Source: Lepus europaeus (Eukaryota; Chordata; Mammalia; Lagomorpha; Leporidae). Taken from it: a stretch of 64,000 nt of DNA. Made by a program: the position numbers and the translations under genes. Shown here one piece after another: positions 13,240-24,443 of the stretch. How positions within the stretch are numbered: the stretch's first letter is position 1; each line of letters begins with the position of its first letter. The stretch lies in contig NC_084834.1 of NCBI RefSeq assembly GCF_033115175.1, positions 39,724,077-39,788,076 on the forward strand. The letters are read 5' to 3'. Under the pieces are notes generated by a model. It did not search any database. It saw nothing but the letters and a program-made list of their open reading frames with translations, and was not told where the DNA came from.

Positions 13240-13734
13240 AAACTAACAAAAAAAAATGCAGTCCTTAATTTATTTTTTTCTCTCAATAAAAAATTATACT
13301 GGCATCTCAGGAGACAATTTAAAATTTTCTACATGGCAAAATGCAACATAAAACATAAATATATAAAAAAAATTTGTGAGAAACTGCTTGCAAGACATAT
13401 GGTATAATAAATGTAATTATCTCTAGAAACAGAAAGCTCCTCCAAGTTAAGAAAATTAATGGAAGAATTACTTGGTACAAAACTGAAAAAAAAAACACAA
13501 AAACAGACAAGAAACAGAAATGGAAGTGAAAATGGAAAATAAATTTTGGAAAATAAATGTTAGAAAAATTATTAATCTGAAAGAAATTCAAATTAAATAT
13601 CAATGCTATTCCATTTCTACCCATAAGAATATCCAAAATTAGAGAACTGACAACATTTAGTTATTTAAAGAGTGAAAAAAGTGAGCCTGTATGCACTGTT
13701 CTTGGAAGTCAAATTTTCAATGTTTTTTTTTTTT
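13240..13734. other. Unassigned A-rich DNA
   Basis: Includes A runs at 13485-13502 and a T13-type run at 13722-13734 that belongs to the next SINE tail. The 105-codon minus-strand frame here is an F/I-rich artefact of A-rich DNA. Confidence 0.5.
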
Positions 13735-14038
13735 TCCTAAAGATTTATTTTATTTATTTGAAAGGCAGAGTTACTGACAGAGAGAGAGGGAAAAACAGAG
13801 AGAGAGGTCTTCCATCTGCTGATCCACTCTCCAAATGGCTACAATGGCCAGGGATGGACCATGCCAAAGGCAGGAGCCAGGAGCTTCTTCCAGGTTTCCT
13901 ACTTGGGTGTGGGTGCCCAAGCACTTGGGCTCTCTTCTGCTGGTTTCCCAGGCGCATTAGCAACTCAAACCTGTGCCCATATGGGATGCCAACATTGCAG
14001 GTGGTGGCTTAACCTACTACGCCACCATGCCAACCACG
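13735..14038 (-). mobile_element. CSINE
   Basis: Tail AAAGATTTATTTTATTTATT on the + strand, body intact, slightly degraded head (CCACCATGCCAACC). Confidence 0.92.
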
Positions 14039-14049
14039 CCACAATTTTT

Positions 14050-14107
14050 TTTTTCTTAAGATTTATTTACTTATTTGAAAGGCAGAGTTACAGAGAGGCA
14101 GAGGCAG

Positions 14108-14141
<34 letters not shown>

Positions 14142-14146
14142 CCCAG
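14050..14146 (-). mobile_element. CSINE 3' end only (5'-truncated)
   Basis: Only the tail, the AAAGGCAGAGTTACAGAG segment and a (GA)n run (14116-14139) remain, then it stops at GGCCCC. It abuts the SINE to its left almost directly. Confidence 0.85.
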
Positions 14147-14661
14147 CTTTTGAAATGTAATCTGAGATTATCTACTAAAATTAAGAATACACATTCCATT
14201 TGACATAGCAGCACATTGTTTGGGAATCTACCTTAAAGGTGAATGATAGCCTCATATGCGAGGGTGTTTAGAAAAGACTGTGTGAATCAGCATTGCGTTC
14301 TGTGACAAAACTGGGAAACAAAATTAAATGCTTAGTTACAGAGAAATGTCAAAATTATGGTTCAGTTCCTGTACAAACTGTACTGTTTTATATAATTGAT
14401 AATTTGGGAGTGTAAAAGAAATACTTGTTCTGATGGATAGAAGTGGGTAGCATACAGAAACATTAAAGAGCTGTGATTTCTGTTGTTATGATATTACTTC
14501 TCTCGGGCTCCTGGTGTAGGTAAATTATCTTGTTCATTTCCTTTTGGAAAATGCAATGGAATACTGTTAAGACATTAATTTCCAAATCTACTTGTTTCTC
14601 TTCTTTCCAATTTATTTTCATGTTGTTCTCAGACCTAGATGATTTTTACTTCCATGTCATG
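14147..14661. other. Unassigned DNA
   Basis: No recognisable repeat or gene. Confidence 0.5.
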
Positions 14662-15141
14662 TGCACCAGTTTTCTATGACTGCTGTGAGAAGTCATCTCC
14701 ACACAACTGTATCATCTTAATAGTTCTGGGGCTCAGAATTCCAAAACCCGTGTCACTGGTCTAAAATCCAGATCTTGGGAGGGCTGCATTCCTGTTACCC
14801 TCCTTTTGCAGCTTCTACAGGCTGCCGAGTGCTCCTTGGCTTTTGGCCTCATTTCATCTTCAAAGCCTGCAATGACCATTCTAATTTCTGTGGCGTGTTC
14901 TGACAGTGACTGACAGTAAGTCTTCTGCCGTCCCTCTTCCACATGCAGGAACACTTGTGATGAACTGGACTACCCTGGAAATGTATGATAACCTTCACAT
15001 TTTAAAGTCAGCTCATTATGAGACTGACCTTATTACATCTGCACACTTAATTCCCCTTTGCCATGTAAGCTAGTATATTCACAGATTCTGAGAATTAGGA
15101 TGTAGACATCTCTTTGGGACCATGATTCTGTCTACTACATT
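14662..15141 (-). mobile_element. MLT1-type MaLR LTR (antisense)
   Basis: The + strand reads as an inverted MLT1: CAGTTTTCTATGACTGCTGT at the left, GCTTCTACAGGCTGCC in the middle, TTCCCCTTTGCCATGTAAGC, GGATGTAGACATCTCTTTGG and TTCTGTCTACTACA at the right. Near full length and highly diverged. Confidence 0.75.
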
Positions 15142-15258
15142 GTGTTATACAAGAATGAAATTGATTAGGACCTATCAGAAAGACAGCAAATCTTTCAAGA
15201 AATTAATATCTCCACCAGTACTTTGTATACTATTGATTTTAATTTTACTCTGAATGAA

Positions 15259-15261
<3 letters not shown>
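15142..15261. other. Unassigned DNA
   Basis: Short unassigned stretch before the AT microsatellite. Confidence 0.4.

Positions 15262-15299
<38 letters not shown>
15262..15299. repeat. (AT)n microsatellite
   Basis: Nineteen alternating TA/AT dinucleotides without interruption. Likely length-polymorphic. Confidence 0.95.
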
Positions 15300-15301
<2 letters not shown>

Positions 15302-15696
15302 TAGCAACAGGAATATATACATTAGCTTTGAAATTTAGATATCCAAACATTTTCATAGACCCCCAACTCTAGAATTATTCATTTTAGCAATTATTCCTGA
15401 ATTATCATTGTTCCTTTTTAAATAATTTATAGCATAAAATACATCATTTTTTACTGTTCACTCAAGAAAGGGGATATGCTTGTTTTTTAAGCAAAAAGAG
15501 TAATTTAATTCAAAAGCAATAACTACTTCTCTGAACTACATTTTGTTGGCAATTAAGTCTTTCAGGTTTGTCTCTCAAGTCTGCAGTGCTGCTTATCCCC
15601 TCATCTGATCAGTAGTTACTTCTGCAGCAAGGTTACTGAGGTGGCCATGGTATGTTTCTTCAGGCAACACCATATGCAAGATTTAGAAGTCAACAT
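15300..15696. other. Unassigned DNA
   Basis: No gene or repeat recognised. Confidence 0.5.
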
Positions 15697-15743
15697 CCCT
15701 TCCTTCCTTCCTTCCTTCCTTCCTTCCTTCCTTCCTTCCTCCG

Positions 15744-15790
<47 letters not shown>
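15697..15790. repeat. Compound (TTCC)n-(CT)n microsatellite
   Basis: A TTCC tetranucleotide tract (15697-15739) followed by about twenty CT units (15751-15790). The apparent proteins here, PSFLPSFLP on + and RERERER on -, are translations of this tract. Confidence 0.95.
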
Positions 15791-15793
<3 letters not shown>

Positions 15794-16262
15794 CTCTATC
15801 TTCTTTCTTTTTTTCCTTCCCCACAGGATACCCCTTAACACTTGTCTTGAGGGGTGGTATTGTTGCAGTTTCATGGAAAAAAGCAAGGGAGCTTTTCTTT
15901 GAACTGGTGCTTCTCAAATGTGGGCTCATGGGTGGGAATCTTTGCTTCACCAGCCTTCTTGGAACATGGGGGAGAAAGTATGTCTCTTACCACATGTTGT
16001 TTCTTGGACCTTTGGACCCCATATGGAACCTCATATCTACGCATACATGTTTTCCTCCAAGATTTGTAATTCTATTCTTCCTGTAATCCCTGGGGATTCA
16101 TTCTGCTTGCTTTCCTCTGTCAAGTTGCCATTGCTCGCTGGGTACCTAAAAGAACATCCCTGCACAAAGGAGGCTGACAAGTGGAATGTAATCCTTCTTC
16201 ATAGTAGGCACCCATTCATTAACTCATTAATTCATTTTCTTGTTTAACTCACATCTTGCCAA
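15791..16262. other. Unassigned DNA
   Basis: Possibly a weak old LINE fragment around 16180-16240 (CATAGTAGGCACCCATTCAT). Nothing firm. Confidence 0.4.
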
Positions 16263-16277
16263 TTTTTTAACTTCTTT

Positions 16278-16333
16278 TTAAAAATATTTATTTATTTATT
16301 TATTTGAAAGTCAGAGTTACACAGAGAGAGGAG

Positions 16334-16368
<35 letters not shown>

Positions 16369-16630
16369 CCCTCCATCTGATGGTTCACTCCCCAGTTGGC
16401 TGCAATGGCTGGAGCTGAGCCGATCCGAAGCCAGGAGCCAGGAGCTTCTTCCAGGTCTCCCACGTGGGTGCAGGGGCCCAAGGACTTGGACCATCGTCCA
16501 CTGCTTTCCCAGGCCACAGCAGAGAGCTGGATTGGAATTGGAGTAGCTAGGTCTCGAACTGGAGCCCATATGGGATGCTGGTGCTCCAGGCCAGGGCATT
16601 AACCCACTGCACCACAGCACCGGCCCCCAG
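16278..16630 (-). mobile_element. CSINE
   Basis: Complete body with GA tract (16335-16366) and head ending CACCACAGCACCGGCCCCC. Flanks TTTTTTAACTTCTTT (16263-16277) and TTTTTTAAACTTCTTT (16631-16646) are the target-site duplication with one base inserted. Well preserved. Confidence 0.95.
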
Positions 16631-16646
16631 TTTTTTAAACTTCTTT

Positions 16647-17143
16647 GGAGTGGCTTACTGTCTCACAATGCTCCCCCTTAAAGGACTTCAACACCTCAAG
16701 CAGGGGGAGTGCCGTGACAGCACCCATGCATTAGTCTGGATTGCCCTTCCTTCTGCAGTGTAGACAATGGGTTTCTTCTTCTGTTAAAGGCTGCATTCTC
16801 AGAGAAGACTGTTCTGACCGCTGTGTGAAGGCCAGTTTATCTCTAGTCTTAAAAACGCGGCCTTCCATATTAGTTTCTGTTTTCCAGTAGAATCCTATCA
16901 CTTCACGAGCAGAATAAATCTTGATTTTGTATCAGATACTTTAGTATTCACTCAAGGAAGCAGGGCTGTCCTGCCTAGTTTACTCTCTCAAGACTCTGGA
17001 GCCATCACATGAATGAGATTCCAAGTAACTCCTGCCTGGGATCCTCACAACTGTGGTTTTTAATGTTTTATCCATTTATCTCTTTAGTGACTTTTGCCCT
17101 CTTTTCCTTCTCCCAGATTAACTTCGTTAACTTCAGGAAAGTA
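16647..17143. other. Unassigned DNA
   Basis: No gene or repeat recognised. Confidence 0.5.
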
Positions 17144-17473
17144 GTAGGGGTCTTAAGGTCTGCTCTGGATGCCAAAATAAAATACCATAGACTGGGTGAC
17201 TTAAACAACAAACATTTATTTCTGCCAGTTCTGGAAGCATAAAAGTTCAAATGCAAGATGCTAACACGTTTGGTTTGGTTGTTGGTGTAGGCTCTCATAC
17301 TGGCTTGCAGATGGCTACCTTCTTGCTGTGTCTTTCATGAGGGCACTACTTTCATAATGGGCTCCACCCTCACAGCCTCATCTAACCTGATTACCTTCCA
17401 AAGGCCTCATCTTCTGATATCATCATCATATGAGGGGTTAGGGCTTCCACATCTGAATTTTGAAAAGACCCAA
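17144..17473 (-). mobile_element. MLT1-type MaLR LTR (antisense)
   Basis: Inverted MLT1 text: AGACTGGGTGACTTAAACAA, TTATTTCTGCCAGTTCTGGA, GGCTTGCAGATGGCTACCTT, CATCTAACCTGATTACCTTC, GAGGGGTTAGGGCTTC. It ends where the next LTR begins. Confidence 0.8.
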
Positions 17474-18150
17474 ACTTAGTCTGTTTTGTGCTGCTGTAAC
17501 TTAATAGCATAAACTGGGTAATTTGCAATGAACAGAAATGTATTGGCTCATGGTTTTGGAGGCTGCGAAATCCAAAATCAAGTTTCTAGAATCTGATGAG
17601 CGGCTTCTTGATGTATCATCTTGTGCCAGAAGGCAAGAGAGCAAGAGAAGGGGAGCCAGGGGGCTGGCACTGTGGAGTAGTGGGCTAAGCCTTGGCATGC
17701 AGCACCGGCATCCCATATGGGTGCCGGTTTGTGTCTTGGCTGCTCCTCTTCCTATTCAGCTCTCTGCTATGGCCTGGGAAAGCAGTGGAAGATGGCCCAA
17801 GTGCTTGGGCCTACGCCAGAAGTCCCTGGCTTGGGATTGGCCTAGCTCTAGCCATTGCAGCCATTTGAGGAGTGGAAGACCTTTTTCTTTGTCTCTCCTT
17901 CTCTCTGTCCATAACTCTTCTTCTCAAATGCATAAATATATACATTAAAAAAAGAGAGGGAGGGGACTGAACTCATAATTTTATAGCAAAACCATTCATA
18001 TGATAACTGCATTAATCAATCCATGAGGGTGGAGCTCTCATGGTCTAAATTCCTCCCGTTAGTCTTTGGGTCCTGTCAGTGCTAACATCGTTGCTTTGGG
18101 GATTAAGTTTACAACACATGTGTTTTTGGGGACACAGTCAAACCATAGCT
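17474..18150 (-). mobile_element. MST/MLT1-type MaLR LTR (antisense), split by a CSINE
   Basis: Left part: TTAGTCTGTTTTGTGCTGCT, AACTGGGTAATTTGCAATGA, TTGGCTCATGGTTTTGGAGG. Right part after the SINE: GGGGATTAAGTTTACAACAC, then TTTTTGGGGACACAGTCAAA. This is the inverted LTR of a MaLR, interrupted at 17660-17953. Confidence 0.75.
17660..17953 (+). mobile_element. CSINE nested in a MaLR LTR
   Basis: GGGGCTGGCACTGTGGAGTA to TGCATAAATATATACATTAA. The flanks share an imperfect AAGAGA/GGGGA duplication. Some of the body is lost (ACGCCAGAAGTCCCTGGC join at about 17812-17830). Confidence 0.9.
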
Positions 18151-19612
18151 CACATATCCCAACTGTGATGTTAGGCTTCCCTTATTATTCTTGTAGACTG
18201 TACCTGCCTTCAGAAATATTAACTATGGCTATAGCAATGACTTTTGTCAGTTAAACCTGGTTGCGAATTCTGCTACCTCAGGTTACTTTCTGAGCATATT
18301 TCTAGAGAAAGGCTTCTAACCTTAACAATATGCAGAGAAGTTATTTTCCTTGCTCTCTGATATATCTGTAGACATTTTATTCCTGCAGTCCTTCCTGGTC
18401 TTTCTCACAGCTTTCTGTGTAGAGCATTTTTTGCACATGCTATTCTACATAGCAGAATGGGAGACACTTTCTTTTTCATATGAGGTATCAAACCCTTAGG
18501 TATCTCTGTGACCTATTTGAACCAGGTCTCAAAAATTGCTTTCCATGGGGCTTGTCCAGAGTTCCCTGCAGATCTGTGCCTTCCTGCTTTTCACAGAAGG
18601 TTGAACGCTAGGAGCTACTCTGTCCATTCTGTTAGATGAACCCCTTTCTCTGATGGCATGTTCAAACACTCCAGGGAGGGATACCAGGTTGTAAGACTTG
18701 GGCAACTCTTGTACAGTATTTTCCTTCCTTCCTTAGGATGAGACTCAGGTTTTGAATTTAAAAAACGGTATCTGAGTTGGTGTTTAAGTATCATTTTCTA
18801 GACACTCACTTTTGTGAGAGGTCTCTGGAGACTACAGAGGAATCGGCATCCTCCACAAGCCCCATTATAGGAGCATTCATGAGCAGCTTGAACGTCTAGT
18901 CAAGCACTTCAAATCTGTACGGAGCTTTGCAGAAAAGCTGTAGAGTTCTCTTTGGGGCCATGTCTGGGCTCTCAGGTGTTTCTGAAAGCTGCATTGATCC
19001 CGACGTTAACACTTTGGCTTCTGTCCTCAATGAATGTCAGGGCTATTATTTCAAAAGACTTACCGTGTCTATTTCTGGGGATGGTAGTTATTACTCTGCC
19101 AATGGAGATACCCCATATTAATGAAAACCTGGGATTGTATTTGGTTATCATGCTCTGGACATTTAACTGTGATACTGAAAAAACTTGAAACTGGTGGGGC
19201 ACAAAAACATCAAGCTGCCTTACATTAATGTGATTGAATGTGATTTAAACCCACTTTTATGTGATTTATGGCAGAACTAGAACTTTCCTGTCACTTCCGA
19301 ATAGAAAAAAGTGCAGTCTGGTCTAGAATAGTTTAGAATTTCAGTTTCATTACTGATGTAAAACACTTCTCCTCTTCTCCCCACTCTAATCATCCTTGAA
19401 TGATATGACAGAGTAGGGTCGGGGAAAGCTCTAACTCTGAGACACTGTTGTCTTCCTCTTGGATTCAGAAAGAATGGAAAAGCAAAAACTAAAATAAATG
19501 TTGCCCAGTTCTACTCAAATTTCAGATGAACAGTAATTTTTTTTAGTACAAGTAAATTCTAAATATTGTGTGCTATAGACTTGTATGTTGATTTTTTAAT
19601 TTATTTTACATT
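18151..19612. other. Unassigned intergenic DNA
   Basis: Relatively GC-balanced, with no CSINE and no recognised repeat. Two overlapping 64-78 codon frames at 18927-19188 show no family signature. Confidence 0.45.
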
Positions 19613-19626
19613 CAAATTTAAGTGGG

Positions 19627-19954
19627 TGTAGCCTGGTGCTGTGGCGCAGCAGGTTAACGCCCTGGCCTGAAGTGCCAGCGTCCCATATGGATGCCAGTTC
19701 TAGTCCTGGCTATTCCTCTTCCAATCTAGTTCTCTGCTATGGCCTGAGAAAGCAGTAGAAGATGGCCCCTTGGCCCCTGTACCCACATGAGAGACCCAGA
19801 AGAAGCTCCTGGTTCCTGGCTTCAGATTGGCACAGTATGGCCGTTGAGGTCATCTGGGCAGTGAACCAGCAGATGGAAGACCTCTCTCTCTGTCTCTACC
19901 TCTCTCTGTAATTGTGGCTTTCAAATAAATAAATAAATCTTTAAAAGAAAAAAA
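19627..19954 (+). mobile_element. CSINE with 14-bp target-site duplication
   Basis: Head GCCTGGTGCTGTGGCGCAGC, tail AAATAAATAAATAAATCTTT. Direct repeats CAAATTTAAGTGGG (19613-19626 and 19955-19968) are perfect, indicating a fairly young insertion. Confidence 0.96.
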
Positions 19955-20032
19955 CAAATTTAAGTGGGCATAATTTATCTGGCAATCCTAAAATTACAGC
20001 CTCTGAACTTTCCAGGTGTTAGAATAGGAAAA

Positions 20033-20386
20033 GGGGGCTGGCGCCACGGCTCATAAGGCTAATCTTCCACCTGCGGCACTGGCACCCCGAGTTCTAGTCC
20101 CAGTTGGGGCGCCGGTTCTGTCCCTGTTGCTTCTCTTCCAGTCCAGTTCTCTGCTGTGGCCCGGGAAGGCAGTGGAGGATGGTCCAAGTGCTTGGGCCCT
20201 GCACCCGCATAGGAGACCAGGAGGAAGCACCTGGCTCCTGGCTTCGGATCAGCGCAGCGTGACAGCTGTAGCGACCATTTGGGGGATGAACCAACAGAAG
20301 GAAGACCTTTCTCTCTATCTCTCTCTCTCACTAACTCTGCCTGTCAAAAAAAAAAAAAAAAGAAAAGAAAAATAAAAAGAAAAAAT
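20033..20386 (+). mobile_element. CSINE, CG-rich-headed subfamily
   Basis: Head GGGGGCTGGCGCCACGGCTC with CTTCCACCTGCGGCACTGGC, tail CTGTCA followed by an A-rich run (20346-20385). Direct repeats GAATAGGAAAA (20022-20032 and 20387-20397). The tail lacks the AAATAAAT motif and uses CTGTCAAAAA, like the elements at 26398 and 57556. Confidence 0.95.
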
Positions 20387-20458
20387 GAATAGGAAAAAGA
20401 AAAGAATTTCTTTGGTGTAACTCAGTACCTTATGATAAGAATTCCTTCTTAAAACTAT

Positions 20459-20551
20459 TAATAAAACATTAATATTGTATTAGGTATTACACAGAAATGA
20501 TTTAAAGTATATGGGAGGATGCATCTAGGTTATCTGAACATACTACAGCAT
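20459..20551 (+). mobile_element. MER2/Tigger-like MITE fragment
   Basis: TTGTATTAGGTATTACACAG, ATTTAAAGTATATGGGAGGA and CATAAGGGACTTGA match the second half of the element that follows at 20955. Confidence 0.55.
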
Positions 20552-20954
20552 AAGGGACTTGATTGTTTCTCAGGGTTCTGCTTTGTTGCCTTGGGTCCAG
20601 TTGTTCATGCTTGGGCCCTCTAGTGGGACAGCACATTCCCTTGGGAGGCTCTGCAGAAGTTTCCGAGGACTGAGCTCCTGGACCCAGGAAATGTCCTTTG
20701 TGTGATCTTTGTTGAGTCTTCCCAACCTCTGTCTCTGGCAGGTGACCCCACAGCACCAACAAGAGTTCAGCAGGCTTACTGACAAAGTAGAAGTCCAAAT
20801 GCATTTGAAAGCCTTCTCTTCCCCTCTTTTTGGTTGATACCAGATCTCTCTGGGGGTATTCTTGATGACTCCCTCCACCCCTGGTTTTGGGGGAACATTA
20901 TTTTGGGTGGAAATTTAAAAGTTACCACTTTAAAAAACTTCCCCAATGGACTAT
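20552..20954. other. Unassigned DNA between two MER2-like fragments
   Basis: About 400 bp of GC-balanced sequence. The overlapping minus-strand frames of about 100 codons have no recognisable family. Confidence 0.4.
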
Positions 20955-21284
20955 AGTGTTCCTCTGTATTTGGGGGCTGCATATCCATGGATTTAAACAA
21001 CCACAAATCCAAAATATTAAAAATAAATTACCTCTGTACTGAACATACACATGCTTTTTCCCTTGTCTCTATTCCCTAAGTAATACAGATAGCAACTATT
21101 AACATAGCATGTGTATTACATTATGTATTGTAGTAAATCTAGAAATGATATCAAGTGTATAAGAGGATGTGTGTAGGTTGTTAGCAAACACTGCCATTTT
21201 ATTTAAGGGACTGAGCATCCATGGATTTTAGTGTCTGTAAGGGGTCTGGAACCAATCCCCCATGGATCCCAGTGCACATTTTTT
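20955..21284 (+). mobile_element. MER2-type Tigger MITE
   Basis: The order CTGCATATCCATGGATTTAA, CTCTGTACTGAACATACACA, TTCCCTAAGTAATACAGATA, GAGGATGTGTGTAGGTTGTT, AAGGGACTGAGCATCCATGG, GGAACCAATCCCCCATGGAT is the MER2 sequence order. Near complete, with diverged terminal repeats. Confidence 0.75.
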
Positions 21285-21519
21285 GAACAACTCTTTATAT
21301 AAGAAAGATAGTATAATATTTCTTCTAAATATGGAAAGTTAATTCATGCTTTCTGTGGGATAACTCGTTGGAATTTGCCTTTATTGATGGTTTTGCCACA
21401 TAGTAATGCAATCAAATCAATTTTTAGTATTATTATAAAATTTAGGAAAATCTAAACAGCATATTTATAATTGCATACACAGTTATTTATCAAGTATTTT
21501 TGACATGAATTAATTCTTT

Positions 21520-21870
21520 CTTTAAAAGATTTATTTACTTATTTGGAAGGCAGAGTTACAAAGAGAGGAGAGACAGAATGAAAGATACTGTCCATCTGAT
21601 GGGTCACTCTCCAAATGGAACCAATGGCCAGGACTAGATCAGGCTTTGAAGCCAGGAGCCAGAAATTCCATTCAGATCTCCCCTGTGGGTGGCAGGGGCA
21701 CAAGCACTGAGACCATCTTCTACTGCTTTCCATCTTCCACTGCTTTCCCAGGTTCATTAGCAGGGAGCTGGATCAGAAATGGAGCAGCTGGACTTGCATA
21801 GGTGGTTTGATATGGAGTGCCTGCATCCCAAGCAGCAGTTTAGTCTGCTGTGCCACAACACCTGCCCCAG
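21520..21870 (-). mobile_element. CSINE
   Basis: Flanked by GAATTAATTCTTT (21507-21519) and GAATCAATTCTTT (21871-21883), one mismatch in 13. TCTTCCACTGCTTTCC is partly duplicated inside the element (about 21716-21747). Confidence 0.94.
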
Positions 21871-21883
21871 GAATCAATTCTTT

Positions 21884-22547
21884 TTGACTAGGTATCAACA
21901 TGAATCAAATTTTCTGCTTACAATTTTAACTTGTGTAATGATTGGAAGAATTTTCCACAATATATCTTCTGGCTATTTATATTTCATTTCTTGAGTCTTT
22001 TCTACCTGCATGCTACTGATACTAGGTGCTGCAGAACTGGTTTTCCTTGTGTGCTGTCCTCTCCATTTGTCTGTCTGTGTCATCACACTGGATATGTCCA
22101 AACAGTGTCACATATCATGTCTCTGGAAACCTATTCCATCCAGCAGCAATCTAATCACATGCAGAAATGACTGAAAACCACAGAATTGTATCTTGCCAAA
22201 CTCAATATAAATATATCCTAAATATATCTTGCTAAATTCAATATAAATGTATCCTCAACTCAACTTTCACTTTAGTACATTCCTAACACACTCCAAGTTC
22301 AGAGCAGAGGTTGGGTTAGAAGGAGTTGATATTCCTTATTGACTGGAGTTGAAATATCTTATGTTTGCCTAGTGTACAAAACCTCTTGACCACGCAAACA
22401 CTTCTTTAGATCCTGTTAGTACATTGATGGCTTCTGATGCTTAAGCTTCCTTTCCTTCATGATAAAACCACCTCTGCTTCCCAACCCACTGAGTGTTTCC
22501 TGTGTGACTAGCACAGGTAGCTTCTCAGGTGCTCAAGTCCTCTTGGG
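21884..22547. other. Unassigned DNA with a 36-bp tandem duplication
   Basis: TATCTTGCCAAACTCAATAT at 22189 recurs as TATCTTGCTAAATTCAATAT at 22225. Otherwise nothing recognisable. Confidence 0.5.
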
Positions 22548-22559
22548 AAATCCAGCATC

Positions 22560-22714
22560 CCACGGGGCTGGTGGGATGTAGTAGATTAGGCCTCTGCCTG
22601 CAGTACCACCATCCCATATGGGCACTGGTTCTAGTACTGGTTATTTCACTTCCGATATCCAACTACCTGCTAATGGTCTGGAAAAGCAGTGGAAGATGGT
22701 CCAAACCCAAAAAG
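22560..22714 (+). mobile_element. CSINE lacking its 3' half, with target-site duplication
   Basis: Head GGGGCTGGTGGGATGTAGTA to body GGAAGATGGTCCAAACCCAAA, then the element stops at a short A-rich stretch. Direct repeats AAATCCAGCATC (22548-22559) and AAATCCAACATC (22715-22726) bound it, so the truncation appears to predate insertion. Confidence 0.85.
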
Positions 22715-22726
22715 AAATCCAACATC

Positions 22727-22994
22727 TTGTCTTCTCTCCTTCAGACTTTACAATATAATCTGTTCAGAGTCAGCATCTATGAGTGTTGGATCCTTTTGTT
22801 ACTCCTCCCACAGCCTCAGGTACTTTAAGAAATATTTAGAAAGACAACATTGTAAGTTTGTTTTTTCCCCCAGGAGAAACCTTAACATTCAAGTAAATCA
22901 ACATGTACAACTGAATGTTTTGGGGTTAGCTCACCTATATATCTGTGCTCCAGCCTTCTCTTGGCCAGGAAACCCAGATACATGATGAAGTTCA
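22727..22994. other. Unassigned DNA
   Basis: Nothing recognised. Confidence 0.4.
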
Positions 22995-23284
22995 AGAAAC
23001 TTCAGGATGCCTGGGATAGGCTCCCTCTATGGAGTACCTCAGTTTGACTTCCAGCTCCCACCTTGATTACAGCTTCCAGATAATGTGTTCTCTGGATGAG
23101 TCAAGTAGTTGGGTCACTGCCACACACTTGAGAGACCTGGTTGAAGTTCCTAGCTCCTGTTTTCATCTTGGCTCCGTCCCTGATGATGTAAGCATTTGGA
23201 AAGTCAACCGGCATGTGGAAGATAGCTCTGTGTCTATCTTTTGGGCTTCCAAATACAATAAACAAATAAAAACTTTTTAAAAAG
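22995..23284 (+). mobile_element. Old diverged CSINE
   Basis: GCCTGGGATAGGCTCCC near the head, GAGTCAAGTAGTTGGGTCAC, AAGCATTTGGAAAGTCAACC, tail CAATAAACAAATAAAAAC. Early-subfamily body. Confidence 0.7.
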
Positions 23285-24443
23285 AAAAAACTTTCATAAA
23301 TATCCTTTAGGATAATATTGACTGATATTGTACAAAAAATTGGTGCATATCCATGTTAATATTCCATTTCATTTTTAATCATCTAGACAAAAAATTAAAT
23401 CTTGAAATTACTTTTGGGCCTCTGAAAATGTTATTGTCAGGGCACTTAAATGGGCTGATAACTCTCACACTTGTAATTTTAAATGAAGCCAGCTTCTGAG
23501 GAGCCTCTGATTAAAATTCTTGTTTCTTCATTCTGTGAATTTATGGGTAGAATACCAAAGTCAAAAAGACCTCTCTCTGAGTATCCAAATAAAATATTCC
23601 TCATCACACTAAATTTTGCTGTTGCTTTTTTTCTTTGCATCTTTAAATTTGTAATTTAAATTGTGATTACATATAGACAATTATGCAGGTGTGTGTTGTC
23701 TATTTGAAATGCATATAAATTATTCCAATGTTTGAGACGGTTTAACAGGAACAGTATTATGTCCCTATTAGTAGTAAATTGTCTTGCCTTATAATGACAT
23801 AAGTGGGGGTCACATATTTACAATAGGGAACAATGTTAGACTACTAATTCTTCAACTGCAATTTAGGAAACAGATGCATATGAAATGAATCCTTTATGAC
23901 TTGCCTACCAAGTTAAGGTCAGCTGCTTTTTTGTTGTCATGGAAAAAGTACAAAAGAAAATGCTAGAATTAACACAGGAAGAGAAATTGGTATGCAGTGG
24001 ATGTGCAGGGTGTGTAATAATAACTAAATTACCTATGATATAGTGTTGTTGTGACAGGCAAATAAGGTAGATTACATGAAAACACTTTGAAAAAGCACAA
24101 ATTTCTATAGCTAAGCATAATTACATTGTGTTTTACAATTTTATTTCTCTCAATTTAAATATAAATACTGACCCAATAATCTGTGCATGGCAGGAATACT
24201 TATTAAAAAAATTCACAAACACTTAAGAGGGTTTTCTAAAAATTTCTTGGGAGCTTTATGTCTCTAATTATTCCCATTGAGTCAATATAGTTTTCTAAAA
24301 ATAGTTTCCTGTGGAACAATGCAGGTTTTAGCAAATAGTAATATGAAGAGTTTTTTTTCAATGAGGGGACAAATACAAAGAAAAATAAAGAAATAAAAGC
24401 ATATTCCTGGCTTGAATAAACATAGTGTAGTAACATGGAAGAT
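23285..24443. other. Unassigned AT-rich DNA
   Basis: No repeat or gene recognised. Confidence 0.5.

Noticed and set aside
15641..16086. FLPSFLP / SLSLSL-rich proteins
   Set aside because: Direct translation of the (TTCC)n-(CT)n microsatellite.
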